The position numbers and the translations under genes were made by a program. The notes beneath the pieces are model-generated. The model searched no databases. It saw nothing but the letters and a program-made list of their open reading frames with translations, and was not told the origin of the DNA. Positions 1 through 5,445 of a stretch of DNA of 11,030 bases are shown piece after piece. Source of the stretch: DASVFB01 sp036380275 (lineage in GTDB: Bacteria > Actinomycetota > Thermoleophilia > Gaiellales > Gaiellaceae); the NCBI GenBank assembly GCA_036380275.1, contig DASVFB010000124.1, positions 1 to 11,030 on the forward strand, given 5' to 3'. How positions within the stretch are numbered: the first letter of the stretch is position 1; each line of letters begins with the position of its first letter.

Positions 1-111
1 AGCGACGTCGTCGTCGAGGGAGAGTTCAAGCGGATCACCGACGACGAGCTCCGCGCGGCGGTCGACCGGGTGACCCTCGTCGCACTGGCGACCGCGACGG
101 CGACTCATTAA
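1..111 (+). CDS. C-terminal end of an unidentified protein (5' end outside window)
   Basis: Frame 1 is open from the window edge to TAA at 109-111, giving 36 residues that begin SDVVVEGEFKRITDDELRAA and end in a run of small residues (VALATATATH). The VVVEGE..RITD.DELR pattern vaguely recalls the middle of PPOX-class flavin split-barrel proteins, but those normally continue well beyond this point, so I do not assign the family. The stop codon overlaps the proposed start of the lipid kinase (ATT 107-109 shares a base with TAA 109-111), so the two genes are probably cotranscribed and translationally coupled. That this is the true reading frame is supported by its GC-rich third positions and by the tight junction with the next gene. 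No function can be given. Confidence 0.5.
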   Translation, partial: SDVVVEGEFKRITDDELRAAVDRVTLVALATATATH

Positions 112-1009
112 CGCGGTCTTCCTTGTCAATCCCGCGTCGGACAACGGCGCGACCGGTCGGCGCTGGCCTCAGCTCGCGAACGTCGCGGCAAGCCGCGGCC
201 TGACCGGCGACACGCTCTTCTCGGAGCGGCCGGGGCACCTGGGCCAGCTTGCGCGGGATGCGGCGGACGCGGGCGCCGAGCTGCTCGTCGTCGTCGGCGG
301 GGACGGATCGGTGAACGAAGTGGTGAACGGCATCGCGGAGCGGAACGTCGAGATCGCCGTGATCGCACGCGGCACCGGGTGGGACTGCGTCCGCACGTAC
401 CAGATCCCGCGACGCATCGAGGAAGCGGTCGACGTCGCGTTGAACGGCGCGACGCGCGAGATAGATCTGGGCCGCGCCCTCTACCGCTCGTGGGCCGGCG
501 CTGACGAGGCGCGCTGGTTCGCGAACGTCGCGAGCGTCGGCATGAGCGGCGCGATCGCCCAGCGCGCCAACGAGACGACAAAGGCTCTCGGTGGACGGAT
601 GTCGTACCTGCTCGCAACGCTCAGCGTGTTCGCGCGCTGGAAGGTCGGGGACGTCCGCGTGTCAGTGGACGAGAACGTCCGCGGCGGCCGCATGCACGAC
701 GTGATCGTCGCCAACGGCCGATACCTCGGCGGCGGGATGATGATCTGCCCGGAAGCGCAGCCCGACGACGGCCTCTTCGACGTGCTCTTGATCGGAGACC
801 TGACGAAGCGCGACCTGTTGCTGACCCTGCCGAAGACGTACCGCGGCAAGCACCTGCCTCACCCGAAAGCGGAACTGCTCCGCGGAGCGACCGTCACCGT
901 GGATGCGCCGTCTCCACTGCCGGTCGAGCTGGACGGCGAGCAACCGGGCACTACCCCGGTCCGCTTCGAGCTTGTACCGGCGGCGCTACGCATTCGCGTA
1001 CCTCGCTGA
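107..1009 (+). CDS. Diacylglycerol kinase/YegS-family lipid kinase, probable ATT start
   Basis: This is a member of the DAGK catalytic-domain family (DagK/BmrU/YegS), cytosolic or membrane-peripheral enzymes that phosphorylate diacylglycerol or related lipids with ATP. Counting from ATT at 107 it is 300 residues, normal for the family. Visible motifs are the N-terminal VNPASDNGATGRRW strand/loop (7-20), the nucleotide loop GGDGSVNEVVNG (64-75), GTGWDCVR (89-96; usually GTGNDFAR, so Trp replaces the usual Asn), a VASVGMSG segment, GGGMMICPEAQPDDGLFDV (208-226), and the closing beta-domain VELDGEQPG. The frame has a stop at 71-73 and no ATG, GTG or TTG before GTG 311. Starting at 311 would remove the first 68 residues, including the GGDG loop, so the gene must begin earlier. 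ATT at 107 puts the first residue exactly where homologues start (xNAVFLVNP). A sequencing error or a frameshift joining it to the upstream gene is the alternative. It probably forms an operon with the preceding gene and is followed by the structured repeat. Confidence 0.88.
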   Translation: MNAVFLVNPASDNGATGRRWPQLANVAASRGLTGDTLFSERPGHLGQLARDAADAGAELLVVVGGDGSVNEVVNGIAERNVEIAVIARGTGWDCVRTYQIPRRIEEAVDVALNGATREIDLGRALYRSWAGADEARWFANVASVGMSGAIAQRANETTKALGGRMSYLLATLSVFARWKVGDVRVSVDENVRGGRMHDVIVANGRYLGGGMMICPEAQPDDGLFDVLLIGDLTKRDLLLTLPKTYRGKHLPHPKAELLRGATVTVDAPSPLPVELDGEQPGTTPVRFELVPAALRIRVPR

Positions 1010-1026
1010 ACGGGAACCTCTCGGGC

Positions 1027-1146
1027 TCAGCGCGGCTCCGCCGCGCTGCTCATCGGCGAACATCGAAGCAGAGTTCCCCGGACAGCCGACCAATGCGAGC
1101 GCCGTACGGCGCGAGCCCCGAGCGGAAAGCGAAGCGGGCGAGGGAC
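1027..1146 (+). repeat. Structured dispersed repeat, copy 1 (3' of the lipid kinase)
   Basis: This element of about 120 bp fills the spacer after the lipid kinase stop (1007-1009). It aligns end to end, at roughly 70% by eye, with the reverse complement of 7618-7739. The best conserved core is 32 bp (1093-1124) with one mismatch. The proximal end is a 9-bp hairpin (arms 1028-1036 and 1040-1048, loop TCC). A second palindrome, GCGCCGTACGGCGC, lies at 1099-1112. The distal end, GAGGGAC, runs into the convergent coiled-coil gene: its stop codon (1146-1148 on the minus strand) shares the last repeat base. The element encodes no convincing protein; an open frame crosses it, but that frame is a by-product of its GC-rich repeat structure. 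A REP/BIME-like or miniature mobile element, or a recurrent 3'-end RNA structure, would fit. Confidence 0.8.
1028..1048 (+). terminator. Stem-loop after the lipid kinase (hairpin of repeat copy 1)
   Basis: The arms CAGCGCGGC and GCCGCGCTG enclose a TCC loop, starting 18 nt after the stop codon of the lipid kinase. There is no U-run after it, so it is not a textbook intrinsic terminator, but its position is right for 3'-end formation or for blocking exonucleases. The stem is conserved in the second repeat copy by paired changes, which supports a structural role. Confidence 0.4.
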
Positions 1147-1430
1147 TAAGGCGCCGCGGTAGGAGGCGCTTTGCGCGCGGGACTGCGTTTGCTCGAGCCG
1201 GAGTCTTTCGACATGGCGGCGACCTGCTTCTCGAGCTTCGCGATCCGGGCCTCGAGCGCGCTGATCCCCTGAACGCGCCTCGTCAGCTCGTCGATTTGCT
1301 TGCGAGTCGTACGCGCGTACGCCAGCGCGCGGTCCATTCCCGGCGCCTCGCCGAGGCGTCGGAGCGCCACTTCGCCGGCGTCCGCGAGCCGTGTGAGGAG
1401 GTCTTTCTCGTTGTCGCCTTGCTTCGCCAT
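1146..1430 (-). CDS. Small coiled-coil protein with basic Pro/Ala tail
   Basis: A 94-residue protein of unknown function. It starts MAKQGDNEKDLLTRLADAGE and is strongly helical. Residues about 46-75 form a heptad-like coiled coil (IDELTRRVQGISALEARIAKLEKQVAAM), followed by a low-complexity tail rich in Ser, Lys, Pro and Ala. The architecture resembles small phasin-like or polymer/DNA-associated helical proteins of actinobacteria, but nothing seen fixes a function. The start is taken as ATG 1430 rather than the in-frame GTG at 1439, because a TAGAGT box (1438-1443, minus strand) lies 7 nt before the ATG and overlaps that GTG, suggesting a leaderless transcript. It is convergent with the lipid kinase across the repeat and divergent from the CxxC microprotein. 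There is no signal peptide or membrane segment. I am fairly sure it is a gene because of its codon bias and length, but not of its role. Confidence 0.7.
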   Translation of the reverse strand: MAKQGDNEKDLLTRLADAGEVALRRLGEAPGMDRALAYARTTRKQIDELTRRVQGISALEARIAKLEKQVAAMSKDSGSSKRSPARKAPPTAAP

Positions 1431-1437
1431 TGCGGGC

Positions 1438-1443
1438 ACTCTA
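1438..1443 (-). promoter_or_regulatory. -10 box TAGAGT for the coiled-coil gene (leaderless)
   Basis: TAGAGT on the minus strand lies 7 nt before ATG 1430, the spacing expected when transcription begins at or next to the start codon. No -35 hexamer is evident upstream. The same hexamer sits 6 nt before the starts of the thioesterase and the SDR in this window. Confidence 0.5.
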
Positions 1444-1565
1444 ACGAAGCAGCGGCCGGCCCTGGCGGCGGAGCCGTCGACCCCCCGCGCCGCGCGAAAT
1501 CCGCCGCCGGATTTTCACAGCCTTTTAACTTGTGCCGCCCGCGGTCGTCATTACTCACAGTGCAG
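1444..1565. other. Divergent intergenic region with a small inverted repeat
   Basis: This is the spacer between the divergent coiled-coil and CxxC genes. It holds an inverted repeat, AAATCCG (1497-1503) and CGGATTT (1508-1514) with a 4-nt loop, followed by TTTTAACTT. A TAACTT box at 1526-1531 could be a -10 for the CxxC gene, but no -35 partner was found. The region is AT-richer than its surroundings, which suits a promoter or operator region; nothing more can be supported. Confidence 0.3.
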
Positions 1566-1718
1566 ATGAGAGGGTCACACCAGCGTCACCGGCACACCGC
1601 CGTCGTGCAGCACGCGCTGCGGCAGCGCGCGGGCATCCCGTACGAGGTCGAGCGGAGGGTCTGCAGCGCCTGCGCTCGCGTCCTCGACGAGCGACCGCTC
1701 AAGCGCGCCGCTGCTTAG
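1566..1718 (+). CDS. Short CxxC microprotein
   Basis: A 50-residue basic protein, MRGSHQRHRHTAVVQHALRQ followed by RAGIPYEVERRVCSACARVLDERPLKRAAA. The C-terminal half carries one CSAC pair (C-x2-C) followed by RVLDERPLKRAAA, a half zinc-ribbon arrangement. The His-rich N-terminus (HQRHRH) could supply further metal ligands. The frame is also open far upstream, but that part crosses the repeat and the antisense of the coiled-coil gene, so a start near ATG 1566 (or GTG 1560) is chosen. No Shine-Dalgarno is visible. Its TAG stop at 1716-1718 directly abuts the stop of the convergent Sir2 gene (1719). The protein-like sequence IPYEVERRVCSACARVLDERPL looks real rather than random; the function is unknown. 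Confidence 0.55.
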   Translation: MRGSHQRHRHTAVVQHALRQRAGIPYEVERRVCSACARVLDERPLKRAAA

Positions 1719-2453
1719 TCAGAGCTGCTCCACTACGGCGCGGAGGGCTTCCCCGGCCTTCGCGTCGACCTTCAACGTTGCGCGGCCGTCGAACGCAGTC
1801 GGGCCGAGGTTGACGATCGCGACGTCGCCACCCGCGGTCACTGTCTCCCACGGTAGGCCGGCGACGGGCTGAACCTCGAGCGTCGAGCCGACCACCAGCA
1901 ACAGCTTCGTCTCGCGCGCCAGCCGGAACGCCCGGTCGATTGCATTCGCCTCCAGCAGCTCGCCGAACATGACCACTCCGGGCTTCACGACCTGACCGCA
2001 GGTGCAGCGCGGCACGGCGGTAGTCTCGAGCATCCGCAGCACCTCGGCCAGCGCGTAGCGCGCTCCGCACGCGAGGCAAACGCAGTCGCGGATCGAGCCG
2101 TGGACTTCGATCACGTCGCGACTGCCGGCGCGTTCGTGTAGCAGGTCGATGTTCTGCGTGATCACCGCCGAGACGAAGCCGCGGCGCTCCAGTTCGGCGA
2201 GGGCACGGTGCGCGTCGTTCGGCTCCGCCTCGGTCAACTTGCGGTAGCGCAGCGCGTAGAAGCTCCACACCTTCTCGGGATCTCGTTCAAACGCCTCGAT
2301 CGTCGCGTACTCCATCGGGTCGTACTGGGCCCAGATCCCGGTGGGCGAGCGAAAGTCGGGGATGCCGCTCTCCGTCGACACGCCCGCGCCGGTGAGCGCG
2401 ACGCAGCGGCCGGCCGCGCGAAGCAGCCGAGCGAGCTCGGCCGGATCAGCCAA
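1719..2453 (-). CDS. Sir2-family NAD-dependent protein deacylase (sirtuin)
   Basis: A sirtuin of 244 residues from TTG 2453, the usual length for bacterial CobB-type enzymes, which remove acyl groups from protein lysines using NAD in the cytosol. Visible features are the NAD loop GAGVSTESGIPDFR (22-35), TQNID (99-103), catalytic His118 in EVHGS, a zinc site from Cys126, Cys129, Cys150 and Cys152, VKPGVVMFGE (156-165), VVGSTLEVQP (187-196) and NLGPTAFD. FYALR (65-69) supplies Tyr66 and Arg69 in the Y-x-x-R arrangement that marks class III sirtuins (E. coli CobB, SIRT5) and is linked to binding acidic acyl groups such as succinyl or malonyl. The start TTG is chosen because TTGGCTGA overlaps the HAD stop by 8 nt, indicating translational coupling. 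The frame is open further upstream, but that is the HAD gene's antiphase and looks non-protein. The end abuts the convergent CxxC gene. Confidence 0.93.
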   Translation of the reverse strand: MADPAELARLLRAAGRCVALTGAGVSTESGIPDFRSPTGIWAQYDPMEYATIEAFERDPEKVWSFYALRYRKLTEAEPNDAHRALAELERRGFVSAVITQNIDLLHERAGSRDVIEVHGSIRDCVCLACGARYALAEVLRMLETTAVPRCTCGQVVKPGVVMFGELLEANAIDRAFRLARETKLLLVVGSTLEVQPVAGLPWETVTAGGDVAIVNLGPTAFDGRATLKVDAKAGEALRAVVEQL

Positions 2454-3102
2454 CGCGCGCGAGCAGGTCGTCGAGCGGCGCGTCCTCGAGCGACTCGAGC
2501 ACCAGGTCGGCGTTCGACAGGTCGAGTGCGCTCGTGACGTCGTTCGGGAAGGCGACGCAGAAGATCCCCGCAGCACGGGCTGCGGTGATGCCGTTCGGCG
2601 AGTCCTCGAACGCGACCGTCTCCGCAGCCTCGACTCCGAGAATCTCCAACGCCTCGAGGTAGAGAGCCGGGCTCGGCTTGCAGCGCGTGGTGTCCCCGTC
2701 GGCGGAGACGACTGCTGCCCAGCCGTCCAGCAGTCCGAGCCGTTGCAGGTTGCCGTCGATCCAGGACCGCGAGCTGCTCGAGACGATGGCGACGCCTAGT
2801 CCGAGTGACCTGGCTCGGTCGAGATACTCGCGGATGCCCGGTCGGAGCGGTTCCAGCTCGAGCAGCTCGCGCTCGCGCCGCCGCCGCGTCGCGATGATCG
2901 CGTCGCGCTCGCACGGAGCGTCGAGCAGCGCATCTAGCTCGTCGAGCTCGTCAGGCCCCGTCAGCGTTCCGATCCGCAGAGCGAAACGGTCGACCGGCAC
3001 CGAGACGCCGTGCGCCTCGAACACCTCCTGCCACACGCGAAGGTCGATCGATTCCGTGTCTACGAGCGTGCCGTCGAAGTCGAAAAGCAACGCCTTGATC
3101 AT
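2446..3102 (-). CDS. HAD-superfamily phosphatase, beta-phosphoglucomutase/CbbY-like
   Basis: A cytosolic Mg-dependent HAD hydrolase of 218 residues. Motif I is DFDGT (8-12; nucleophile Asp8, acid/base Asp10), motif II the Ser run in VAIVSSSSRSW (105-113), motif III Lys142 in CKPSPALYLEAL, and motif IV EDSPNGITAARAAG (166-179). The helical cap lies between motifs I and II (about 15-85). This is the layout of the beta-phosphoglucomutase-like subfamily, which acts on sugar phosphates and other small phosphates; the substrate cannot be read from the sequence. Start ATG 3102 gives the canonical MIKALLFDFDGTL beginning. A TACGAT box lies 6 nt upstream, so the mRNA may be leaderless. It shares an 8-nt overlap with Sir2 downstream, forming a two-gene operon, and is divergent from the thioesterase. 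Confidence 0.92.
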   Translation of the reverse strand: MIKALLFDFDGTLVDTESIDLRVWQEVFEAHGVSVPVDRFALRIGTLTGPDELDELDALLDAPCERDAIIATRRRRERELLELEPLRPGIREYLDRARSLGLGVAIVSSSSRSWIDGNLQRLGLLDGWAAVVSADGDTTRCKPSPALYLEALEILGVEAAETVAFEDSPNGITAARAAGIFCVAFPNDVTSALDLSNADLVLESLEDAPLDDLLARVG

Positions 3103-3124
3103 TGGTGCATCGTAGAGTGCGCCT
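3103..3124. promoter_or_regulatory. 22-bp bidirectional leaderless promoter (HAD / thioesterase)
   Basis: Only 22 bp separate the two divergent start codons. On the minus strand TACGAT (3109-3114) lies 6 nt before ATG 3102. On the plus strand TAGAGT (3113-3118) lies 6 nt before GTG 3125. The two -10 boxes overlap by 2 bp, so RNA polymerase could probably engage only one direction at a time. Any -35 contacts would lie inside the opposite gene; no clear -35 is seen. Confidence 0.5.
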
Positions 3125-3541
3125 GTGGAGGGCTTCCGCTTCTCGACGGACGTGCGCGTCCGCTTCGCGGAGACCGACGCGCAACGCATCGCGCACAACG
3201 CGACGTATCTCGTCTGGTTCGAGGTGGCGCGTGTCGCATATCTCGACGAGTACACCGCGGGTTACCGCGCGTTCCAGGACGCAGGATTCGAGGCGACGGT
3301 CGTCGAGACCCACGTCCGCTACCTGACGCCGGCTGTGTTCGACGACGTGATCACGATCTGGACTCGTTGCGTCGACGTGCGCGGAGCGCGCTTTCGCTAC
3401 GACTACGTGCTGACGCGGGACGGCGACGGCGCGCGCATCGCCGAGGGGTGGACAACTCACGCCTGCGTGGACGCGCACACGCTGCGCCCGACGCGTCTGC
3501 CTAGGTGGATCGTGGACGCGATCGCTAAGGCAGAGTCGTAG
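3125..3541 (+). CDS. Hotdog-fold acyl-CoA thioesterase (4HBT/YbgC-like)
   Basis: A 138-residue single hotdog domain. The N-terminal signature VRFAETDAQRIAHNATYLVWFEVARVAYL (residues 12-40) matches the 4HBT/YbgC pattern (V-R-x-x-E-T-D, H-N-x-Y-L, W-F-E-x-A-R). Its Asp18 is in the catalytic position used to hydrolyse acyl-CoA thioesters, though the usual Gly-x-Val after the Asp is replaced by Gln-Arg-Ile. The central VVETHVRYLTPAVFDDVITI and ARFRYDYVL strands are the expected core. The enzyme should be a cytosolic homotetramer releasing free acids from acyl-CoA; the chain specificity is unknown. GTG 3125 is chosen for the N-terminus and for the TAGAGT box 6 nt upstream. It reads divergently from HAD, and its last 17 nt overlap, antisense, the end of the VanW gene. 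Confidence 0.9.
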   Translation: MEGFRFSTDVRVRFAETDAQRIAHNATYLVWFEVARVAYLDEYTAGYRAFQDAGFEATVVETHVRYLTPAVFDDVITIWTRCVDVRGARFRYDYVLTRDGDGARIAEGWTTHACVDAHTLRPTRLPRWIVDAIAKAES

Positions 3542-5420
3542 TCGCGGTCGTCGTTGCGGCTGTTGTCGTCGTCCCCGTCGTCGTCCCCGTGGTCGTCGTC
3601 GTCGTCACGGGAGGCTTCTTCTTCGGCGGCTTCTTCGAGCCGACCCGAACGAGCCGGTACTCGCCGCGGTAGTGCGACGACCAGTGGTCGTCGTAGAGCA
3701 ACTTGCCGTTCCGGCCGTACACCTTTCGCTCAACGCTCGTCTGGAGCGCAGGTGAACCGGCGACGTCGACCACGGTCCTGCCGACGAGCAGCGCCGCGTC
3801 CGTCGTCGTCCTCACCGGCACCGGCCCGGCGACGGTCAGCGGCGCAGCCTCGCTCTCTACCCGGCGGTGCGGGCTCGTCCCGTAGAGGGTCACCGTCAGC
3901 GACGACGCACCGACGAACGTCCGTAGCAGCAGCCAGTGGGCGGTGTCGTTGACGAAGCGGAGGTCCGTATCGGGATAGTTGACCGTCGCGTCGCGACCGA
4001 GCGGATAGTGGGAGATGTAGAGCGCGTGGTTCGTTCGCGACGTGATCTTCAACCCGGCTTCGTAAGCGGCGTTGAAGACGGTCGTCGACACCTGGCAGAC
4101 ACCGCCGCCGAGACCGGTCTGCAGCTCGCCGTTGATGATCACCGGCGCCTCGAGGAAGCCCTTCGACGCATCGCGGACGCCCGTGGTCCTGTTGAACGAG
4201 AACTCCTCGCCCGGCCGGATGAAGTGCTGGTCGATCAGGTGCGCGACGAGCTGCACGTTGTGGATGCGGTTCGCGATGCCGCCGTAGATCGTCGTGTAGG
4301 TGCCGACGATCTGCTTGATTCCGAGCTTCTTCGCCTCGGCGGTCGTGAGCTTCGGCGGCGTCCGCACTGAGACGAGCCGCGCGAAACGCCGCGTCGGCGA
4401 AAGCGCGGCGCGCAGGATCGCCGCGGAAGTTGCGGGCTCGTCGACCGAGCGGCCGAAGTGGCTCCGCCGCAGCCGGATGCCTCCCGCGACCGGTTCGAAA
4501 TGCGCATCCTGTGGCGCGTGCTCGAACGACCGGCCCAGGCGCACGAAGAACGAATCGGTGTCGAGCCGGCCGATGCTGACGTCGGCGCGCCCATCGGCGG
4601 GGAGACGGAGCAGCCGCGCCAGCCGGTACGGCCGGAGCTCGAAGCGCGCTGCACCAACGGCGAGCTGGACCGGAGCGGAGAGGGCAGTCCGCACGTGCGC
4701 GGCGGCCGGTTGCAGCTCGGCAGCCGTGACCCGCGGCGGATCGACCTTCACCGGCAGATCGACGGTGAGCGGACGCTCGAGCGACGCAAGCGCCTGCACG
4801 ATCGCGCGGGCGGCTGCGTCACGGTCGAGCCGTAATCCCGTTCGGCCCGCCAGGACTACCGGCGTGCGGCGCGCGAGGTGCAGCGAGGCGTCGCGGTGGC
4901 TCCGATTGACCCGCGCCGAGATCTGGTCGAGCTCGTACTGGAGCGCCGCGTCGTACGCCTGCGCCGCCGGCGTCACGTTGGCGCCGAACAGGCGCACCCC
5001 GATGCGGCGGAACCCACGAACCGGCGCAGGCCCCTCGCCCTGGCGCAAGGCAGCCGAGACGGCGCCGCGCCAGTTGACAGAGATCTCGAGCGTTCGTGCC
5101 GTGAGCTTCCACCGGCCGTTTCCGGCGCGGAAGAGCACGGGCCGGTCGGCGACCGCCCGCGAGCGCGCCTCGAGGGTGCGCCGCGCCTCGGTCATGGTCA
5201 TGCCGCCGACGGAGACGCCCGCGATCTCGACCCCGGCGGGCAGCTTCGTCGGCGAGCCTGCGAACGCGAGCCCGAGCGCACCGACGATCAGTGCGATGGC
5301 TCCGACCGCGATCGCCGTGCGCTGCCAGAGCAGCCGTCTTGCAGGTCGCCGCCTGCGAGCGCGCCTTGTTACAGCCCTCCTGGCCAAGCAAGCCAGTGTA
5401 GCCGCCTTCCCGGCGACCAA
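3525..5420 (-). CDS. VanW-family membrane-anchored envelope protein with Thr-rich tail
   Basis: A 631-residue envelope protein. A very basic N-terminus (residues 13-34) precedes one membrane helix (about 35-55), so the rest is extracytoplasmic. Residues about 60-350 hold YoaR-like peptidoglycan-binding repeats, including FEPVAGGIRLRRSHFGRSVD (308-327). Residues about 372-505 are the VanW domain: TTIYGGIANRIHNVQLVAHL, GEEFSFN (404-410), GGGVCQVSTTVFNAA (438-452) and YPLGRDATVNYP. Residues about 527-595 resemble a G5-type beta domain. The end is a Lys/Pro hinge (596-604) and a Thr-rich tail (606-631). VanW proteins accompany vancomycin-resistance and cell-wall genes, but their biochemical role is unsettled; this architecture suggests cell-wall attachment or remodelling. 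Start TTG 5420 lies 25 nt after the DUF11-like gene, so the two are one operon. No Shine-Dalgarno precedes TTG 5420; TTG 5387 is an alternative. Confidence 0.9.
   Translation of the reverse strand: MVAGKAATLACLARRAVTRRARRRRPARRLLWQRTAIAVGAIALIVGALGLAFAGSPTKLPAGVEIAGVSVGGMTMTEARRTLEARSRAVADRPVLFRAGNGRWKLTARTLEISVNWRGAVSAALRQGEGPAPVRGFRRIGVRLFGANVTPAAQAYDAALQYELDQISARVNRSHRDASLHLARRTPVVLAGRTGLRLDRDAAARAIVQALASLERPLTVDLPVKVDPPRVTAAELQPAAAHVRTALSAPVQLAVGAARFELRPYRLARLLRLPADGRADVSIGRLDTDSFFVRLGRSFEHAPQDAHFEPVAGGIRLRRSHFGRSVDEPATSAAILRAALSPTRRFARLVSVRTPPKLTTAEAKKLGIKQIVGTYTTIYGGIANRIHNVQLVAHLIDQHFIRPGEEFSFNRTTGVRDASKGFLEAPVIINGELQTGLGGGVCQVSTTVFNAAYEAGLKITSRTNHALYISHYPLGRDATVNYPDTDLRFVNDTAHWLLLRTFVGASSLTVTLYGTSPHRRVESEAAPLTVAGPVPVRTTTDAALLVGRTVVDVAGSPALQTSVERKVYGRNGKLLYDDHWSSHYRGEYRLVRVGSKKPPKKKPPVTTTTTTGTTTGTTTTAATTTATTTLP
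3528..3605 (-). repeat. Triplet-repeat DNA encoding the Thr-rich tail of the VanW protein
   Basis: Runs of GTC triplets on the plus strand (ACG/ACC-type Thr codons on the minus strand), interrupted by Gly and Ala codons, encode residues 606-631 of the VanW protein. Such triplet runs are prone to slippage, so the tail length may differ between strains. Its outermost bases overlap the end of the thioesterase gene. Confidence 0.75.
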
Positions 5421-5445
5421 ATCTGTCGGTCTGGTTAGTCCGGAC

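Noticed and set aside
311..1009. Lipid kinase starting at GTG 311
   Set aside because: This removes the conserved N-terminal strand and the GGDG nucleotide loop, which are clearly encoded in frame upstream.
1028..1048. Repeat hairpins as standard rho-independent terminators
   Set aside because: Neither stem is followed by a T-run. They are listed only as putative 3'-end structures.
1431..1439. GTG 1439 as the coiled-coil start
   Set aside because: It overlaps the TAGAGT box. ATG 1430 has the same spacing from the box as other genes in the window.
903..1718. Long plus-strand open frame of 271 codons
   Set aside because: It runs from inside the lipid kinase through the repeat and antisense to the coiled-coil gene. 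Only the last 50 codons look like protein.
2454..2576. N-terminal extension of the Sir2 frame to 2576
   Set aside because: The extension is the shifted frame of the HAD gene, with Ser/Arg/Thr-rich non-protein-like sequence. Sirtuins start near TTG 2453.
3540..3606. GTC-rich stretch as a possible CRISPR or tandem-repeat array
   Set aside because: It is a coding triplet run for Thr codons, with no repeat-spacer periodicity.
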